This document shows positions 1 through 9,092 of a DNA stretch of 64,000 nt, in pieces. Numbering within the stretch: position 1 is the first letter of the stretch; the number at the start of each line of letters is the position of its first letter. A program made the position numbers and the translations under genes. The DNA is from BACL11 sp945865535 (GTDB taxonomy: Bacteria > Bacteroidota > Bacteroidia > Flavobacteriales > BACL11): positions 1 to 64,000 of the forward strand of contig CANNBA010000003.1 in the NCBI GenBank assembly GCA_947502765.1. The letters are read 5' to 3'. The notes beneath the pieces were generated by a model. It did not search any database. It worked only from the letters and a program-made list of their open reading frames with translations, and was not told the DNA's origin.

Positions 1-138
1 TTATGGGAAAACAATGCAAATTTACCAACTCTTCTTTCTGAAGGAACTCAAATTGAGATAGTGTTTCATGATGGTAATGCGGTTAGTGGAAATGTAGGAG
101 ATGCTGTTTATATTCAATATATTTTATTTGATAATTAA
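1..138 (+). CDS. C-terminal end of an unidentified protein (partial)
   Basis: An open frame runs from the window edge through 45 codons to a TAA at 136-138. The visible tail is acidic and polar, with the stretch EGTQIEIVFHDGN and the ending YIQYILFDN. It has no motif I recognise. The start and most of the gene lie outside the window. The alternating hydrophobic pattern suggests beta structure, which is only an impression. Confidence 0.5.
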   Translation, partial: LWENNANLPTLLSEGTQIEIVFHDGNAVSGNVGDAVYIQYILFDN

Positions 139-157
139 TAATATATAAATCACTTTA

Positions 158-610
158 ATGTATCTATCTATAATAAATAACACCATGGCGATCTTAGAAA
201 AGGAGCTAGATAATAAAAATGCCATGGAACGGTTAAAGAAATTATTTATCTTAGAGTGCAAATATAATCTTGGCTTATTAGATACCACTAGATGGAAAGG
301 TGTTGATGATAAATTTAAAATTGAAATCTGCAAAAAATTAAGAGTTGAAGCTGCAAAAGCAGTCTACTCCTTCACTAATAAGAGTGTACTTAGTTCAATA
401 TTTAAGAAAGTGCAGAAGTTTAAATCTGAATCAAAAAATGAATACAGAAATGATTCAAAAATAATGTCTTTAATAAATCGAATAGATGTCCTATCTACTA
501 TCTCTGACTTACCAGAATCTGTAAAACATCAAACTAAAACAAAATATAAAATTAGAATTAGGAATCTAAGAACTCTGATTTTAGAAATATTAAAAGAATT
601 AAAGCTCTGA
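158..610 (+). CDS. Hypothetical basic, helix-rich protein
   Basis: I do not recognise this 150-residue protein. It has no signal peptide or membrane segment. It is lysine-rich and its composition predicts mostly helix, with a basic C-terminal region (residues about 125-150: KTKYKIRIRNLRTLILEI). Two in-frame ATGs are possible, at 158 and at 185 (MAILEKELDNKNAMERLKK). Neither has a clear Shine-Dalgarno, which is common in Bacteroidota. The second gives a more typical soluble N-terminus. The stop is 3 bases before the next ATG, so it is probably co-transcribed with the DUF4159 gene. Confidence 0.6.
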   Translation: MYLSIINNTMAILEKELDNKNAMERLKKLFILECKYNLGLLDTTRWKGVDDKFKIEICKKLRVEAAKAVYSFTNKSVLSSIFKKVQKFKSESKNEYRNDSKIMSLINRIDVLSTISDLPESVKHQTKTKYKIRIRNLRTLILEILKELKL

Positions 611-613
611 TAA

Positions 614-1261
614 ATGAAAAAATTACTACTTGTATTACTTGCTTTGCCGTTGTTTGGCTTTGCTCAAAACACCTACCAAATAGCAGTACTCAAATACAAT
701 GGTGGTGGAGATTGGTATGCCAACCCCACTGCCCTACCCAACCTAATTGCTTTTTGCAATAAAAATATAGGCACTACTATTATGAAAGAGCCAGCAACCG
801 TTGAAGTAGGTAGTAGCGATCTCTTTAACTATCCCTTTTTACACATGACAGGCCATGGAAATGTGGTTTTTTCACCAGATGAATCGGAAAATCTACGCAC
901 CTATCTTTTAGGGGGTGGCTTCCTACATATAGATGATAATTACGGGATGGATCCTTTTGTCCGTACAGAAATAAGAAAGGTTTTTCCTGAAACCGATCTA
1001 GTGGAACTTCCTTCTAATCATCCTATTTTCCACGGTAAATATGAGTTTCCTGGTGGCTTGCCTAAAATTCACGAACATGATGCCTTACCAGCAAAAGCTT
1101 TTGGTATAATAATTGATGGAAGATTGGTATGCTTGTATACTTTTGAATCAGATATTGGTGATGGTTGGGAAGATGCAGAAGTGCATAATGACAGTGAACA
1201 AATCCGGCTAAAAGCCCTGCAAATGGGAGCAAATATCTTAGAATACGCTTTTTCTAATTAA
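614..1261 (+). CDS. DUF4159 domain-containing exported protein
   Basis: The protein has 215 residues and a clear signal peptide (MKKLLLVLLALPLFGFAQ, cleavage after about residue 18). The mature part matches the DUF4159 family: an N-terminal YNGGGDWYANPTAL segment, then FLHMTGHGNV and a glycine-rich GGGFLHIDDNYGMD stretch. DUF4159 proteins often sit in Bacteroidota genomes near MoxR/VWA operons; that context is absent here. The biochemical role is unknown. Its stop overlaps the convergent hutH stop within TTAA (1258-1261). The signal-peptide coding DNA is nearly identical to that of the lipoprotein gene at 63130. Confidence 0.85.
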   Translation: MKKLLLVLLALPLFGFAQNTYQIAVLKYNGGGDWYANPTALPNLIAFCNKNIGTTIMKEPATVEVGSSDLFNYPFLHMTGHGNVVFSPDESENLRTYLLGGGFLHIDDNYGMDPFVRTEIRKVFPETDLVELPSNHPIFHGKYEFPGGLPKIHEHDALPAKAFGIIIDGRLVCLYTFESDIGDGWEDAEVHNDSEQIRLKALQMGANILEYAFSN

Positions 1262-2760
1262 AGAAGTTTCTCATCTACCGATAAATGGTCTAAGAAAGCA
1301 ATGGAATTTTCTATATCGTTATGCAAAAGCCTGTCGCTGGCTAAAAAAGCAACCTCATCTCTGTAAATATCCAAAATATTTTCAATAAAATCAGAAGATC
1401 TTTTATTTCTAAAAGCCAAAGCTTGAGTAGCAGTTAAAAGTTCAATAGCTAAAATGCTCTGGATATTTTCTACTACTTTAAATAATTTGGTAGCACCATT
1501 TGCACCCATACTTACATGATCTTCTTGTCCATTTGATGAAACTATTGAATCCACTGAGGCTGGAGTACACAATTGCTTGTTCTGGCTCACTATACTAGCT
1601 GCTGTATATTGTGGAATCATCAAGCCTGAATTAAGCCCTGGCTCAGCTGCTAGAAATGGGGGCAATCCTCTTTGGCCTGATAAAAGTTGAAAGGTTCTTC
1701 TTTCCGAAATAGAACCTAATTCGGCAAGCCCAATGGCCAAATAATCCATAGCCATTGCAAGTGGCTGTCCGTGAAAATTACCTCCTGATATAATTTTATC
1801 CTCTTTAACAAAAATGGTAGGATTATCCGTAACTGAATTTATTTCAGTTATAAAAATGCTTTTAACATGAGTAATAACATTTTTTGTAGCCCCATGCACT
1901 TGAGGAATACATCTGAAAGAATAAGGATCCTGCACCTGCTCTTTCTCTGCTTTTTGAATCTCACTTCCATCTAAGAAATCACGCATATTTTCAGCAGTTT
2001 GTAGCTGGCCTTTATGGGGGCGAATGATATGAAGCAACTCCTCAAAACATTCGTTTCTGCCATCAAAAGCTTCTAAAGAAATAGCCCCAATCATATCAGC
2101 CATATAAGAAAGTTTTTGAGCTTTTATCAAACTCCAAACCCCATAAGCACTCATAAATTGAGTCCCATTAAGTAGTGCCAAGCCTTCTTTGGATTGCAAT
2201 TCAATGGCCTCCCAATTATTGGCTTTCATAATGGATTTTGTTGCCACTTCTTTGCCATCAACCACTACCCTCCCTTGTGCTAAAAGTGGTAAAGACAAAT
2301 GAGCCAAAGGTGCTAAATCACCACTTGCCCCTAAGCTTCCTTGCTGAAAAACTACTGGTAAAATATTTTTATTGAACATTTCTACCAAACGCTCCACAGT
2401 TTTTAATTGTACTCCCGAATGTCCAAAAGAGAGTGATTGCACTTTTAAAAGTAGCATGATTTTAACCACTTCATTGGGCACTTTATCTCCTGTACCACAA
2501 GAATGAGAAAGCACTAAGTTTCTTTGCAATTTTCCTAAATCTTTCTTTGATATTTTATGATTACAAAGCGAACCAAAACCGGTATTTATACCATAAATTG
2601 GAGCTGATGATTTTGCCATTTTATCATCTAAATACTTACGGCAATCTTTGATCTTCTTTTTGGCGCTTATACCTAAAACGATAGCCGTATTTTCTTTTAT
2701 AATTTCACTAATCATTGAAATCGTTAAAGCCTGATCTCCTATTTTAAATGCTTTAGCCAT
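1258..2760 (-). CDS. hutH: Histidine ammonia-lyase
   Basis: The protein is 500 residues, the usual length for HutH. It catalyses non-oxidative deamination of L-histidine to urocanate in the cytoplasm. The Ala-Ser-Gly triad that self-cyclises into the MIO cofactor is at residues 145-147 within GSLGASGDLAPLAHLS. The YGINTGFG catalytic tyrosine segment is at 56-63, and QDPYSFRCIPQVHGA lies further on. The start ATG is 2 bases from the hisS stop, so hisS and hutH form one minus-strand unit. No other hut genes (hutU, hutI, hutG) are in the window. Related aromatic lyases share the fold, but neighbours and motifs favour histidine. Confidence 0.93.
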   Translation of the reverse strand: MAKAFKIGDQALTISMISEIIKENTAIVLGISAKKKIKDCRKYLDDKMAKSSAPIYGINTGFGSLCNHKISKKDLGKLQRNLVLSHSCGTGDKVPNEVVKIMLLLKVQSLSFGHSGVQLKTVERLVEMFNKNILPVVFQQGSLGASGDLAPLAHLSLPLLAQGRVVVDGKEVATKSIMKANNWEAIELQSKEGLALLNGTQFMSAYGVWSLIKAQKLSYMADMIGAISLEAFDGRNECFEELLHIIRPHKGQLQTAENMRDFLDGSEIQKAEKEQVQDPYSFRCIPQVHGATKNVITHVKSIFITEINSVTDNPTIFVKEDKIISGGNFHGQPLAMAMDYLAIGLAELGSISERRTFQLLSGQRGLPPFLAAEPGLNSGLMIPQYTAASIVSQNKQLCTPASVDSIVSSNGQEDHVSMGANGATKLFKVVENIQSILAIELLTATQALAFRNKRSSDFIENILDIYRDEVAFLASDRLLHNDIENSIAFLDHLSVDEKLL

Positions 2761-2762
2761 TT

Positions 2763-4112
2763 TTAAGAAAGTTGCTTGATTAATTCACTAATTTTTAAGC
2801 TCGATTGCTCTCCAGTATTCATATCTTTTACCGTTAAAACACCGGATTTCATTTCATCTTTACCCACTAAAATTACAAAGAGAACACCTTTGTTATTGGC
2901 ATAATTCATCTGCTTTTTCATTTTATCTGAACTTGGATATAGTTCTGATCGAATGCCACTTGCTCTTAATTGTTGTAATAAGGGCAAGCAATAATTGGCT
3001 TCTTCTATTCCAAAGTTGGTAAACATAACTTGAGTCCTAAGCCCAATATCTTTTGGGAACAAACCCAATTCTTCCATTACTAAATAAATTCTGTCAATCC
3101 CAAATGAAATTCCTACTCCTGAGATATCTTTTAATCCAAAATTAGAAGTTAAATCATCATACCTTCCCCCTCCTCCAATCGAGCCAATTTGGACATCATT
3201 TGCTTTTACTTCCAAAATACAACCTGTATAATAATCAAGCCCTCTGGCTAGAGTGATATCAAAAACCAAATTAGCCGATTGCAATCCTAATTTTGCAATA
3301 CTATCCATTACAATTTGCAATTCTTTCAAACCCTTTTTACCAATATCGGATTTTTGTAAAAGTGAGCTTAAATCGGCAACATTTTTAGTGTTTAAAAAAG
3401 TATCTAAAATAGAGAGCGCTTCAGATTTTACCCCTTTTAAGAGTAACTCCTCTTTTACTTTATTAAGTCCAATTGCACTTAATTTATCCAGTATGATTAC
3501 AACCGTATCGAATAAATCTGCTGCACCCATAAGCTCAACCATACCACTCAACACTTTTCGGTTGTTGATACAAATAGAAACATTAGGTATTTTAAGTTGA
3601 GAAAAAACAGCATCATAAAGCTGCACCAGCTCCACTTCACAAAGCAAAGAATCAGTACCAATTACATCTGCATCACATTGAAAGAATTCTCTGTACCTTC
3701 CTTTTTGAGGCCGATCGGCACGCCAAACATTTTGCATTTGATAGCGCTTAAAAGGAAAAGTGAGCTCATTTCTATTTTGAACCACAAAACGGGCAAAAGG
3801 AACTGTTAAATCATATCTTAATGCCTTTTCAGAAATCTGTTTTGTTAAATCTTTTGAACTAGTACCAGCATCTAAATCTGCTTTTGAAAGATAATCTCCA
3901 GAGTTTAACACCTTAAAAATCAAACGATCTCCTTCATCCCCATATTTTCCTGTAAGAGTTTCAATATTCTCCATAGCAGGGGTTTCAATTGGGGCATAGC
4001 CATAGCACTCGAAAGCTGTTTTTACAGTTTCAAAAATGTAATTTCTTCTGAACATTACATTAGAATTAAAATCACGCATTCCCTTTGGTATGGACGGTTT
4101 TGTAGTACTCAT
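2763..4112 (-). CDS. hisS: Histidyl-tRNA synthetase
   Basis: This class II aminoacyl-tRNA synthetase charges tRNA-His. With the ATG at 4112 it is 449 residues; an in-frame TTG at 4124 would add four residues (MQTI) and is less likely. The N-terminus has the PKGMRDF signature of HisRS. Motif 2 is VWRADRPQKGRYREFFQCD, and the histidine-specific LARGLDYYTG loop and GGGGRYDDL motif follow. The C-terminal part (MFTNFGIEEANYCLPL onward) is the anticodon-binding domain. It is followed by hutH after 2 bases. The cognate tRNA-His gene lies about 7.6 kb away at 11709-11783. Confidence 0.95.
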   Translation of the reverse strand: MSTTKPSIPKGMRDFNSNVMFRRNYIFETVKTAFECYGYAPIETPAMENIETLTGKYGDEGDRLIFKVLNSGDYLSKADLDAGTSSKDLTKQISEKALRYDLTVPFARFVVQNRNELTFPFKRYQMQNVWRADRPQKGRYREFFQCDADVIGTDSLLCEVELVQLYDAVFSQLKIPNVSICINNRKVLSGMVELMGAADLFDTVVIILDKLSAIGLNKVKEELLLKGVKSEALSILDTFLNTKNVADLSSLLQKSDIGKKGLKELQIVMDSIAKLGLQSANLVFDITLARGLDYYTGCILEVKANDVQIGSIGGGGRYDDLTSNFGLKDISGVGISFGIDRIYLVMEELGLFPKDIGLRTQVMFTNFGIEEANYCLPLLQQLRASGIRSELYPSSDKMKKQMNYANNKGVLFVILVGKDEMKSGVLTVKDMNTGEQSSLKISELIKQLS

Positions 4113-4154
4113 AATTGTTTGCAAATATCGTAAAATATAATAGATAAAAATTAT

Positions 4155-4162
4155 TAGCTTTG
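4155..4162 (+). promoter_or_regulatory. Bacteroidota -7 box (TAGCTTTG) before the DUF4440 gene
   Basis: It matches TAnnTTTG exactly and ends 11 bases before the ATG at 4174, giving a very short leader. I see no good -33 TTG at 17-23 bases upstream, so this is a moderate call. Confidence 0.4.
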
Positions 4163-4173
4163 ATGCATCAACT

Positions 4174-4602
4174 ATGACTCAAATCTTTGCTTTTTTACTG
4201 CCCCTAATTTTTGCATATACTATGAACCAAAATGCTGAAAGTATTGCTATAAAATCAATACTCCACAAACAACAAATTGCTTGGAACAGTGGAGATATTG
4301 ATACTTTTATGCAAGGTTATTGGAATTCAGAAGATCTTGAATTTTCATCAGAAAATGGAATAACCAAAGGATGGAACAATACCCGTAATAGATACAAAAA
4401 CGCTTACCCAACGCCAGAAAAAATGGGAAAACTCTACTTTACATTAGCAAATGTGAACTTTACCAATGATAGTATCGCAACTTTAAATGGAAAATGGGAA
4501 CTTAGCCGAAAAAATGACAACCCAAAAGGGAGTTTTAAACTTACCTTTAAAAAGTTTGACAATAATTGGCTCATTATAAAAGATAGTACCACCAGTGAAT
4601 AA
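4174..4602 (+). CDS. Exported DUF4440 / SnoaL-like (NTF2-fold) protein
   Basis: The protein has 142 residues with a hydrophobic N-terminus (MTQIFAFLLPLIFAYTMNQ) that looks like a signal peptide. The rest has the NTF2-like DUF4440 pattern: IKSILHKQQIAWNSGDIDTF near the start, a central GW/RY segment, then a sheet ending in NNWLIIKDSTTSE. Such proteins are small cone-shaped folds, often ligand-binding or calcium/calmodulin-kinase-association-like; the ligand here is unknown. The last codons overlap the GTG start of the downstream prenyltransferase by 8 bases, indicating translational coupling. Confidence 0.8.
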   Translation: MTQIFAFLLPLIFAYTMNQNAESIAIKSILHKQQIAWNSGDIDTFMQGYWNSEDLEFSSENGITKGWNNTRNRYKNAYPTPEKMGKLYFTLANVNFTNDSIATLNGKWELSRKNDNPKGSFKLTFKKFDNNWLIIKDSTTSE

Positions 4603-5440
4603 ATACCTTTCCTTAATAAAATTCAGCCACACCATTTTTGCAATGCCATTTGCATTTATTGGTTTTTTCTTAGCAACAAAATCATACAACATGGAATGGA
4701 TTAAACTCTTATATGTAGTGCTTTGTATGGTATTTGCTCGATCAGCAGCTATGGGATTCAATCGCTATATTGATAGAGATATTGATAAAGAAAACGAAAG
4801 AACTTCAAAAGTTAGAGAAATACCAAATGGCACAATCACTGCTCAAAATGCCTTGATTTTTGTTATTATCAACTCTTTGCTATTTATTACAACTACTTAC
4901 CTAATCAATACGCTCTGCTTTGCTTTATCTCCCATTGCCCTTATTGTAATTTTAGGCTACAGTTATACCAAACGCTTTACAGCTCTTTGTCACTTCATTT
5001 TAGGTTTAGGGCTTGCACTCTCTCCTATTGGTGCATACTTAGCTGTTAGCGGTGAATTTGAGCTTATCCCTATCTTATTTTCGGCAGCTGTACTTTTTTG
5101 GGTAAGTGGTTTTGATATTATTTACTCTTTGCAAGATGAGCAATTTGATAAAACCCAAAAATTACATTCTATTCCTGTTTTAATGGGGGAAAAAAATGCA
5201 TTACAACTTTCTAATGTCTTACACTTAATAAGTATTCTTATTTTATCTTTTGCAGGGACCTTAGGAGAATTTGGTAAATTGTACTGGCTGGGTTTTTCTA
5301 TTTTCTGTGGATTGTTAATTTACCAACATACTTTAGTAAAACACAATGATTTGAGCAAAGTAAATCTGGCATTTTTTACTACAAACGGAATCGCATCAGT
5401 AATTTTTGGAACATTTGTTATTTTTGATTTATTATTATAA
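4595..5440 (+). CDS. UbiA-family 4-hydroxybenzoate-type polyprenyltransferase
   Basis: This is a 281-residue integral membrane protein with about eight hydrophobic helices. Both Asp-rich motifs of the UbiA superfamily are present: NRYIDRDID at 56-64 (binds Mg-diphosphate) and DIIYSLQDEQFD at 174-185. The pattern fits the UbiA/MqnP-like group used in quinone biosynthesis, in which a polyprenyl tail is added to an aromatic acid. I infer a menaquinone role; no other men/mqn gene is nearby. The start is GTG at 4595, overlapping the upstream stop by 8 bases. The stop is 4 bases from the convergent glcD-like gene. Confidence 0.88.
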   Translation: MNKYLSLIKFSHTIFAMPFAFIGFFLATKSYNMEWIKLLYVVLCMVFARSAAMGFNRYIDRDIDKENERTSKVREIPNGTITAQNALIFVIINSLLFITTTYLINTLCFALSPIALIVILGYSYTKRFTALCHFILGLGLALSPIGAYLAVSGEFELIPILFSAAVLFWVSGFDIIYSLQDEQFDKTQKLHSIPVLMGEKNALQLSNVLHLISILILSFAGTLGEFGKLYWLGFSIFCGLLIYQHTLVKHNDLSKVNLAFFTTNGIASVIFGTFVIFDLLL

Positions 5441-5444
5441 CTAG

Positions 5445-6842
5445 TTAAAATATTTTTCCTGGATTTAGTATTTGATTCGGATCAAAAAGTTTTTTAATCC
5501 CCTTTTGGATTTCAATATTTTTTTCAGAAAGTACTATATCCATATACTGTTTTTGGACTAAGCCAATTCCGTGCTCACCACTAATTGTACCTCCTAATTT
5601 TTTAGTGAGCTCAAATATCTCTCTAATCCCTAAGGTTAGTTTATTATTCCAATCATCATCACTCATATCGCCTTTTATAATATTTACATGCAGATTTCCA
5701 TCTCCAGCATGTCCATAGCAAACAGATTTAAAACCATATCTATTCCCAATTTCTTTTACTCCTTTTAAAAGATTTGCTAATTCAGCTCTTGGAACAACTG
5801 TATCTTCCTCTTTATAAATCGAATTTGCTTTTACGGCCTCTGCTATTGCTCGTCTTAATTTCCAAAGTTGTTGTTTTTGATTTTCACTATCAGCTAAAAG
5901 TATTTCTCCACAGTCAAATGCCATCATTACTTCTGCAATTTTTTCGCAATCTTTATATAGTAAATCCATATCATTTCCATCAACTTCCACTAAAAGATGT
6001 GCCTTAACCTCATCTGCAATCTGTATGTCAAAATCAGAATATTTAAGAGTCCAATCAATTGCATCTCTCTCCATAAACTCTAATGCTGATGGGGTAATCC
6101 CAGCACGAAAAACTGCAGAGACTGCTTCACAAGCTTTTTCAGATGATAAAAAAGGAACTAGCATGGTGATGTTATTTGTTGGTAAGGGAATTAATTTGAA
6201 AACAATTTTTGTAATAATTGCAAGTGTTCCCTCACTTCCAACCATAAGTTGAGTTAAATTATAGCCCGTAGAATTTTTAAGTACATTGGCTCCTGTCCAA
6301 ATGATTTCTCCAGTGGGCAAAACCACTTCTAAATTCAATACATAGTCCTTGGTAACACCATACTTTAAAGCTTTAGGTCCTCCTGCATTTTCGGCAAGAT
6401 TTCCACCTAAAAAACAACTTCCTTTACTTGCCGGATCAGGTGGATAGAAAAGCCCTTTATTCTCTACTGCATCTCTAAATACTTGATTGATAACACCAGG
6501 CTGAACTGTTGCTTGTAAATTTCGCTCGTCAATCTCTAAAATTGAATTTAGGCGTTCTAAACTTAGAGCAACTCCACCTAATATGGGTAAACTTCCTCCA
6601 CTAAGCCCTGTACGAGCTCCACAAGCAGTTATCGTAATTCTTTTTTGATTGCAATACTTTGTAATTGCTGAAATCTCTTGTGTAGTTAGTGGTTTAACAA
6701 CTACTTCTGGGGGGAAAAAAAAATCTTCCGTTTCATCATGACTATACTCCAATAATTTTTCCTCATCAGTAAAAACAAAATCAACACCAACAATTTGTTT
6801 AAAAACTGCTAAATCATCAATGTTTATTTTCTTGTATTCCAT
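5445..6842 (-). CDS. FAD-linked oxidase (glycolate oxidase GlcD / D-lactate dehydrogenase type)
   Basis: The protein has 465 residues from the ATG at 6842. The frame is open further upstream, but that extension would cover a promoter box and the divergent intergenic space. The N-terminal FAD-binding (PCMH-type) domain has CGARTGLSGGSL at 74-84 and YPPDPASKGSCFLGGNLAENAGGP farther on. The C-terminal FAD-oxidase domain has CYGHAGDGNLHVN and TISGEHGIGL, typical of GlcD and bacterial D-2-hydroxyacid dehydrogenases. It oxidises a 2-hydroxyacid such as glycolate or D-lactate. The substrate cannot be decided, since glcE and glcF are absent. It is divergent from the DPP-IV gene. Confidence 0.85.
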   Translation of the reverse strand: MEYKKINIDDLAVFKQIVGVDFVFTDEEKLLEYSHDETEDFFFPPEVVVKPLTTQEISAITKYCNQKRITITACGARTGLSGGSLPILGGVALSLERLNSILEIDERNLQATVQPGVINQVFRDAVENKGLFYPPDPASKGSCFLGGNLAENAGGPKALKYGVTKDYVLNLEVVLPTGEIIWTGANVLKNSTGYNLTQLMVGSEGTLAIITKIVFKLIPLPTNNITMLVPFLSSEKACEAVSAVFRAGITPSALEFMERDAIDWTLKYSDFDIQIADEVKAHLLVEVDGNDMDLLYKDCEKIAEVMMAFDCGEILLADSENQKQQLWKLRRAIAEAVKANSIYKEEDTVVPRAELANLLKGVKEIGNRYGFKSVCYGHAGDGNLHVNIIKGDMSDDDWNNKLTLGIREIFELTKKLGGTISGEHGIGLVQKQYMDIVLSEKNIEIQKGIKKLFDPNQILNPGKIF

Positions 6843-6847
6843 AAGCA

Positions 6848-6855
6848 CAAATTTA
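6848..6855 (-). promoter_or_regulatory. -7 box (TAAATTTG on the minus strand) for the glcD-like gene
   Basis: It is an exact TAnnTTTG match ending only 5 bases before the ATG at 6842, so the transcript would be almost leaderless. No well-spaced -33 TTG is evident. Confidence 0.4.
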
Positions 6856-6894
6856 ACTAAATTCGCAACTGCTAATTTATACTTACAAATAAAG

Positions 6895-9048
6895 ATGAAA
6901 AAATTACTAACACTTTTACTTTGCTTTTTACTTATCACCCCAAGTTTTGCTCAAAAGCGTGATATTACATTAGAAGATTTATGGAAAAACTACACCTTCT
7001 ATCCTTCTTATATAGATGGATTTAACTCTATGAATGATGGCGAGCACTATTCCACAATGGAAAAAACGGATGCTGGACAAGAAATTAATAAATATCAGTT
7101 CAAAAATGGAAAAAAAATACGCACTTTATTTAAAAGTACTGACTTTAAAATTCCAAAAATCACAAATTATACTTTTAGTGATGATGAAAAACAATTATTA
7201 CTTGAAACAGAAACAGAAAGAATTTATCGTTACTCAAGCAAATCGGTTTATTACATCTATAATATTTTTACAGATAAACTTAAAAAACTCACTGATGATA
7301 AAGTAATGTATGCTACTTTTTCGCCTCTAGGCGATATGGTTGCTTATGTCTTAGACAATAATCTGTATATAAAAAATACAAGCAGTGAAGAAGTAACCCA
7401 AGTCACGACTGATGGTAAAAAAAATCATATTATCAATGGAGCTTCTGATTGGGTATATGAAGAAGAGTTTGTACTCATTCGCTCTTTTGAGTGGGCACCA
7501 GATGGAGAGCATCTTGCCTATTATAAATTTGACGAAACTAATGTAAAAGAATTCTCAATGGATTTATTTAAAGGTGAGCTTTATCCAACACAACAGGTAT
7601 TTAAATATCCAAAAGCAGGAGAAGATAATTCAGTGGTTAAAATCTATTTCTATAACTTAAAAAATCAGAAGAATACTTTTATCTATACTGAAAAGGATTA
7701 TGAATATTTTCCTAGAATTAAATGGACAAATAATCCAAATGAATTAGTGATTTTTGGAATGAATCGTCATCAAAATCAATTGGATTTTATAGTTGCTAAT
7801 GCAACGGATGCTTCCAACAAAGTCTTATTTACAGAAAAAGACAAATACTTCATTGATATTCATGATAATCTTACCTTCTTGCCTGAAGGGAATTTTATCT
7901 GGACATCAGAAAAAGATGGATTTAATCACATCTATTTAAAAGGTTTTGATGGCTCTGAATTTCAATTAACCAAAGGAAATTGGGAAGTAACCGATTTTCA
8001 TGGGTTTAATTCTGATAAAATGGAAATCTATTTCACTTCAACTGAAGATGGATCTATTAATCGTTCTCTTTATGTGCAAAGTTTAGAAAATGATGAAAAA
8101 AGAAAACTAAGTACTGAAGATGGAACCAACTCAGCCTCTTTTAGCAAAGGACTTAAATACTATATGACCTCTCTATCAACAGCTAATTCAGCCCCAAAAT
8201 TTAACCTTCATAGTGCAGATGGGACTCAACTTAAAGTTTTAGAAGACAATGCTGAATTTAACACAAAAATGCAAGCATTCAATTTATCAGAAAAAGAATT
8301 TTTTACAATTAAAACCCAGGATGCAGAGCTGAATGCCTGGATGATTAAACCAGCTGATTTTGAGCCAACAAAAAAATATCCACTTTTTATGTTTGTTTAT
8401 GGTGGTCCAGGATCACAAAAAGTAATCAACTCTTTTGGATGGAATGATTATTATTGGCATCAAATGCTCTCTCAAAAAGGATATATTGTAGCTTGTGTCG
8501 ATAATAGAGGAACAGGAGGAAAAGGAGCTGAATATAAAAAGATGACCTATAAAGAACTAGGGAAATACGAAACTATAGATCAAATAAATGCTGCAAAATA
8601 TTTTGCTTCTTTAGATTATATTGATCCCAGCAGAATTGGAATACAGGGCTGGAGTTATGGAGGATATCTGTCTTCACTTGCCATTACCAAAGGAGCAGAT
8701 ATATTTTCTTTAGCTATAGCAGTGGCTCCCGTTACTAGCTGGCGTTTCAACGATAATATCTATACCGAACGATATATGCAAACGCCTAGAGAAAACCCAA
8801 CAGGATATGATGAAAATTCTCCAATAAACCATGTAGAAAAACTAAAAGGACACTATTTATTAATACATGGAAGTGCAGATGACAATGTACATGTCCAAAA
8901 TACTGCGGAAATGATTTCGGCACTTGTTAAAGCAAATAAGCAGTTTGATTCATTCATTTATACTGATAAAAATCATGGAATTTCTGGTGGAAATACACGA
9001 TTGCATTTATACCAAAAAATGACAGATTTCATTTTAGATAATTTATAA
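6895..9048 (+). CDS. Dipeptidyl peptidase IV (S9B family)
   Basis: The protein has 717 residues from ATG 6895, where a clear signal peptide begins (MKKLLTLLLCFLLITPSFAQ). The N-terminal DPPIV propeller carries DWVYEEE at about 185-191, the double-Glu motif that holds the free N-terminus of the substrate. The C-terminal alpha/beta-hydrolase has the nucleophile Ser587 in GWSYGG, Asp662 in GSADDNVH and His694 in KNHG. DPP-IV removes X-Pro/X-Ala dipeptides from peptides in the periplasm or on the outer surface. The next gene is a POT peptide importer, so the pair plausibly supports growth on peptides. An in-frame upstream extension to 6820 would overlap the divergent gene and is not favoured. Confidence 0.94.
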   Translation: MKKLLTLLLCFLLITPSFAQKRDITLEDLWKNYTFYPSYIDGFNSMNDGEHYSTMEKTDAGQEINKYQFKNGKKIRTLFKSTDFKIPKITNYTFSDDEKQLLLETETERIYRYSSKSVYYIYNIFTDKLKKLTDDKVMYATFSPLGDMVAYVLDNNLYIKNTSSEEVTQVTTDGKKNHIINGASDWVYEEEFVLIRSFEWAPDGEHLAYYKFDETNVKEFSMDLFKGELYPTQQVFKYPKAGEDNSVVKIYFYNLKNQKNTFIYTEKDYEYFPRIKWTNNPNELVIFGMNRHQNQLDFIVANATDASNKVLFTEKDKYFIDIHDNLTFLPEGNFIWTSEKDGFNHIYLKGFDGSEFQLTKGNWEVTDFHGFNSDKMEIYFTSTEDGSINRSLYVQSLENDEKRKLSTEDGTNSASFSKGLKYYMTSLSTANSAPKFNLHSADGTQLKVLEDNAEFNTKMQAFNLSEKEFFTIKTQDAELNAWMIKPADFEPTKKYPLFMFVYGGPGSQKVINSFGWNDYYWHQMLSQKGYIVACVDNRGTGGKGAEYKKMTYKELGKYETIDQINAAKYFASLDYIDPSRIGIQGWSYGGYLSSLAITKGADIFSLAIAVAPVTSWRFNDNIYTERYMQTPRENPTGYDENSPINHVEKLKGHYLLIHGSADDNVHVQNTAEMISALVKANKQFDSFIYTDKNHGISGGNTRLHLYQKMTDFILDNL

Positions 9049-9092
9049 AAGAATTTTTGTATTTTCGGCACTTATAAAAAACCTGAAAAAAT

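Noticed and set aside
4113..4124. Upstream TTG start for hisS
   Set aside because: It would add only MQTI and has no support; the ATG at 4112 gives the normal N-terminus.
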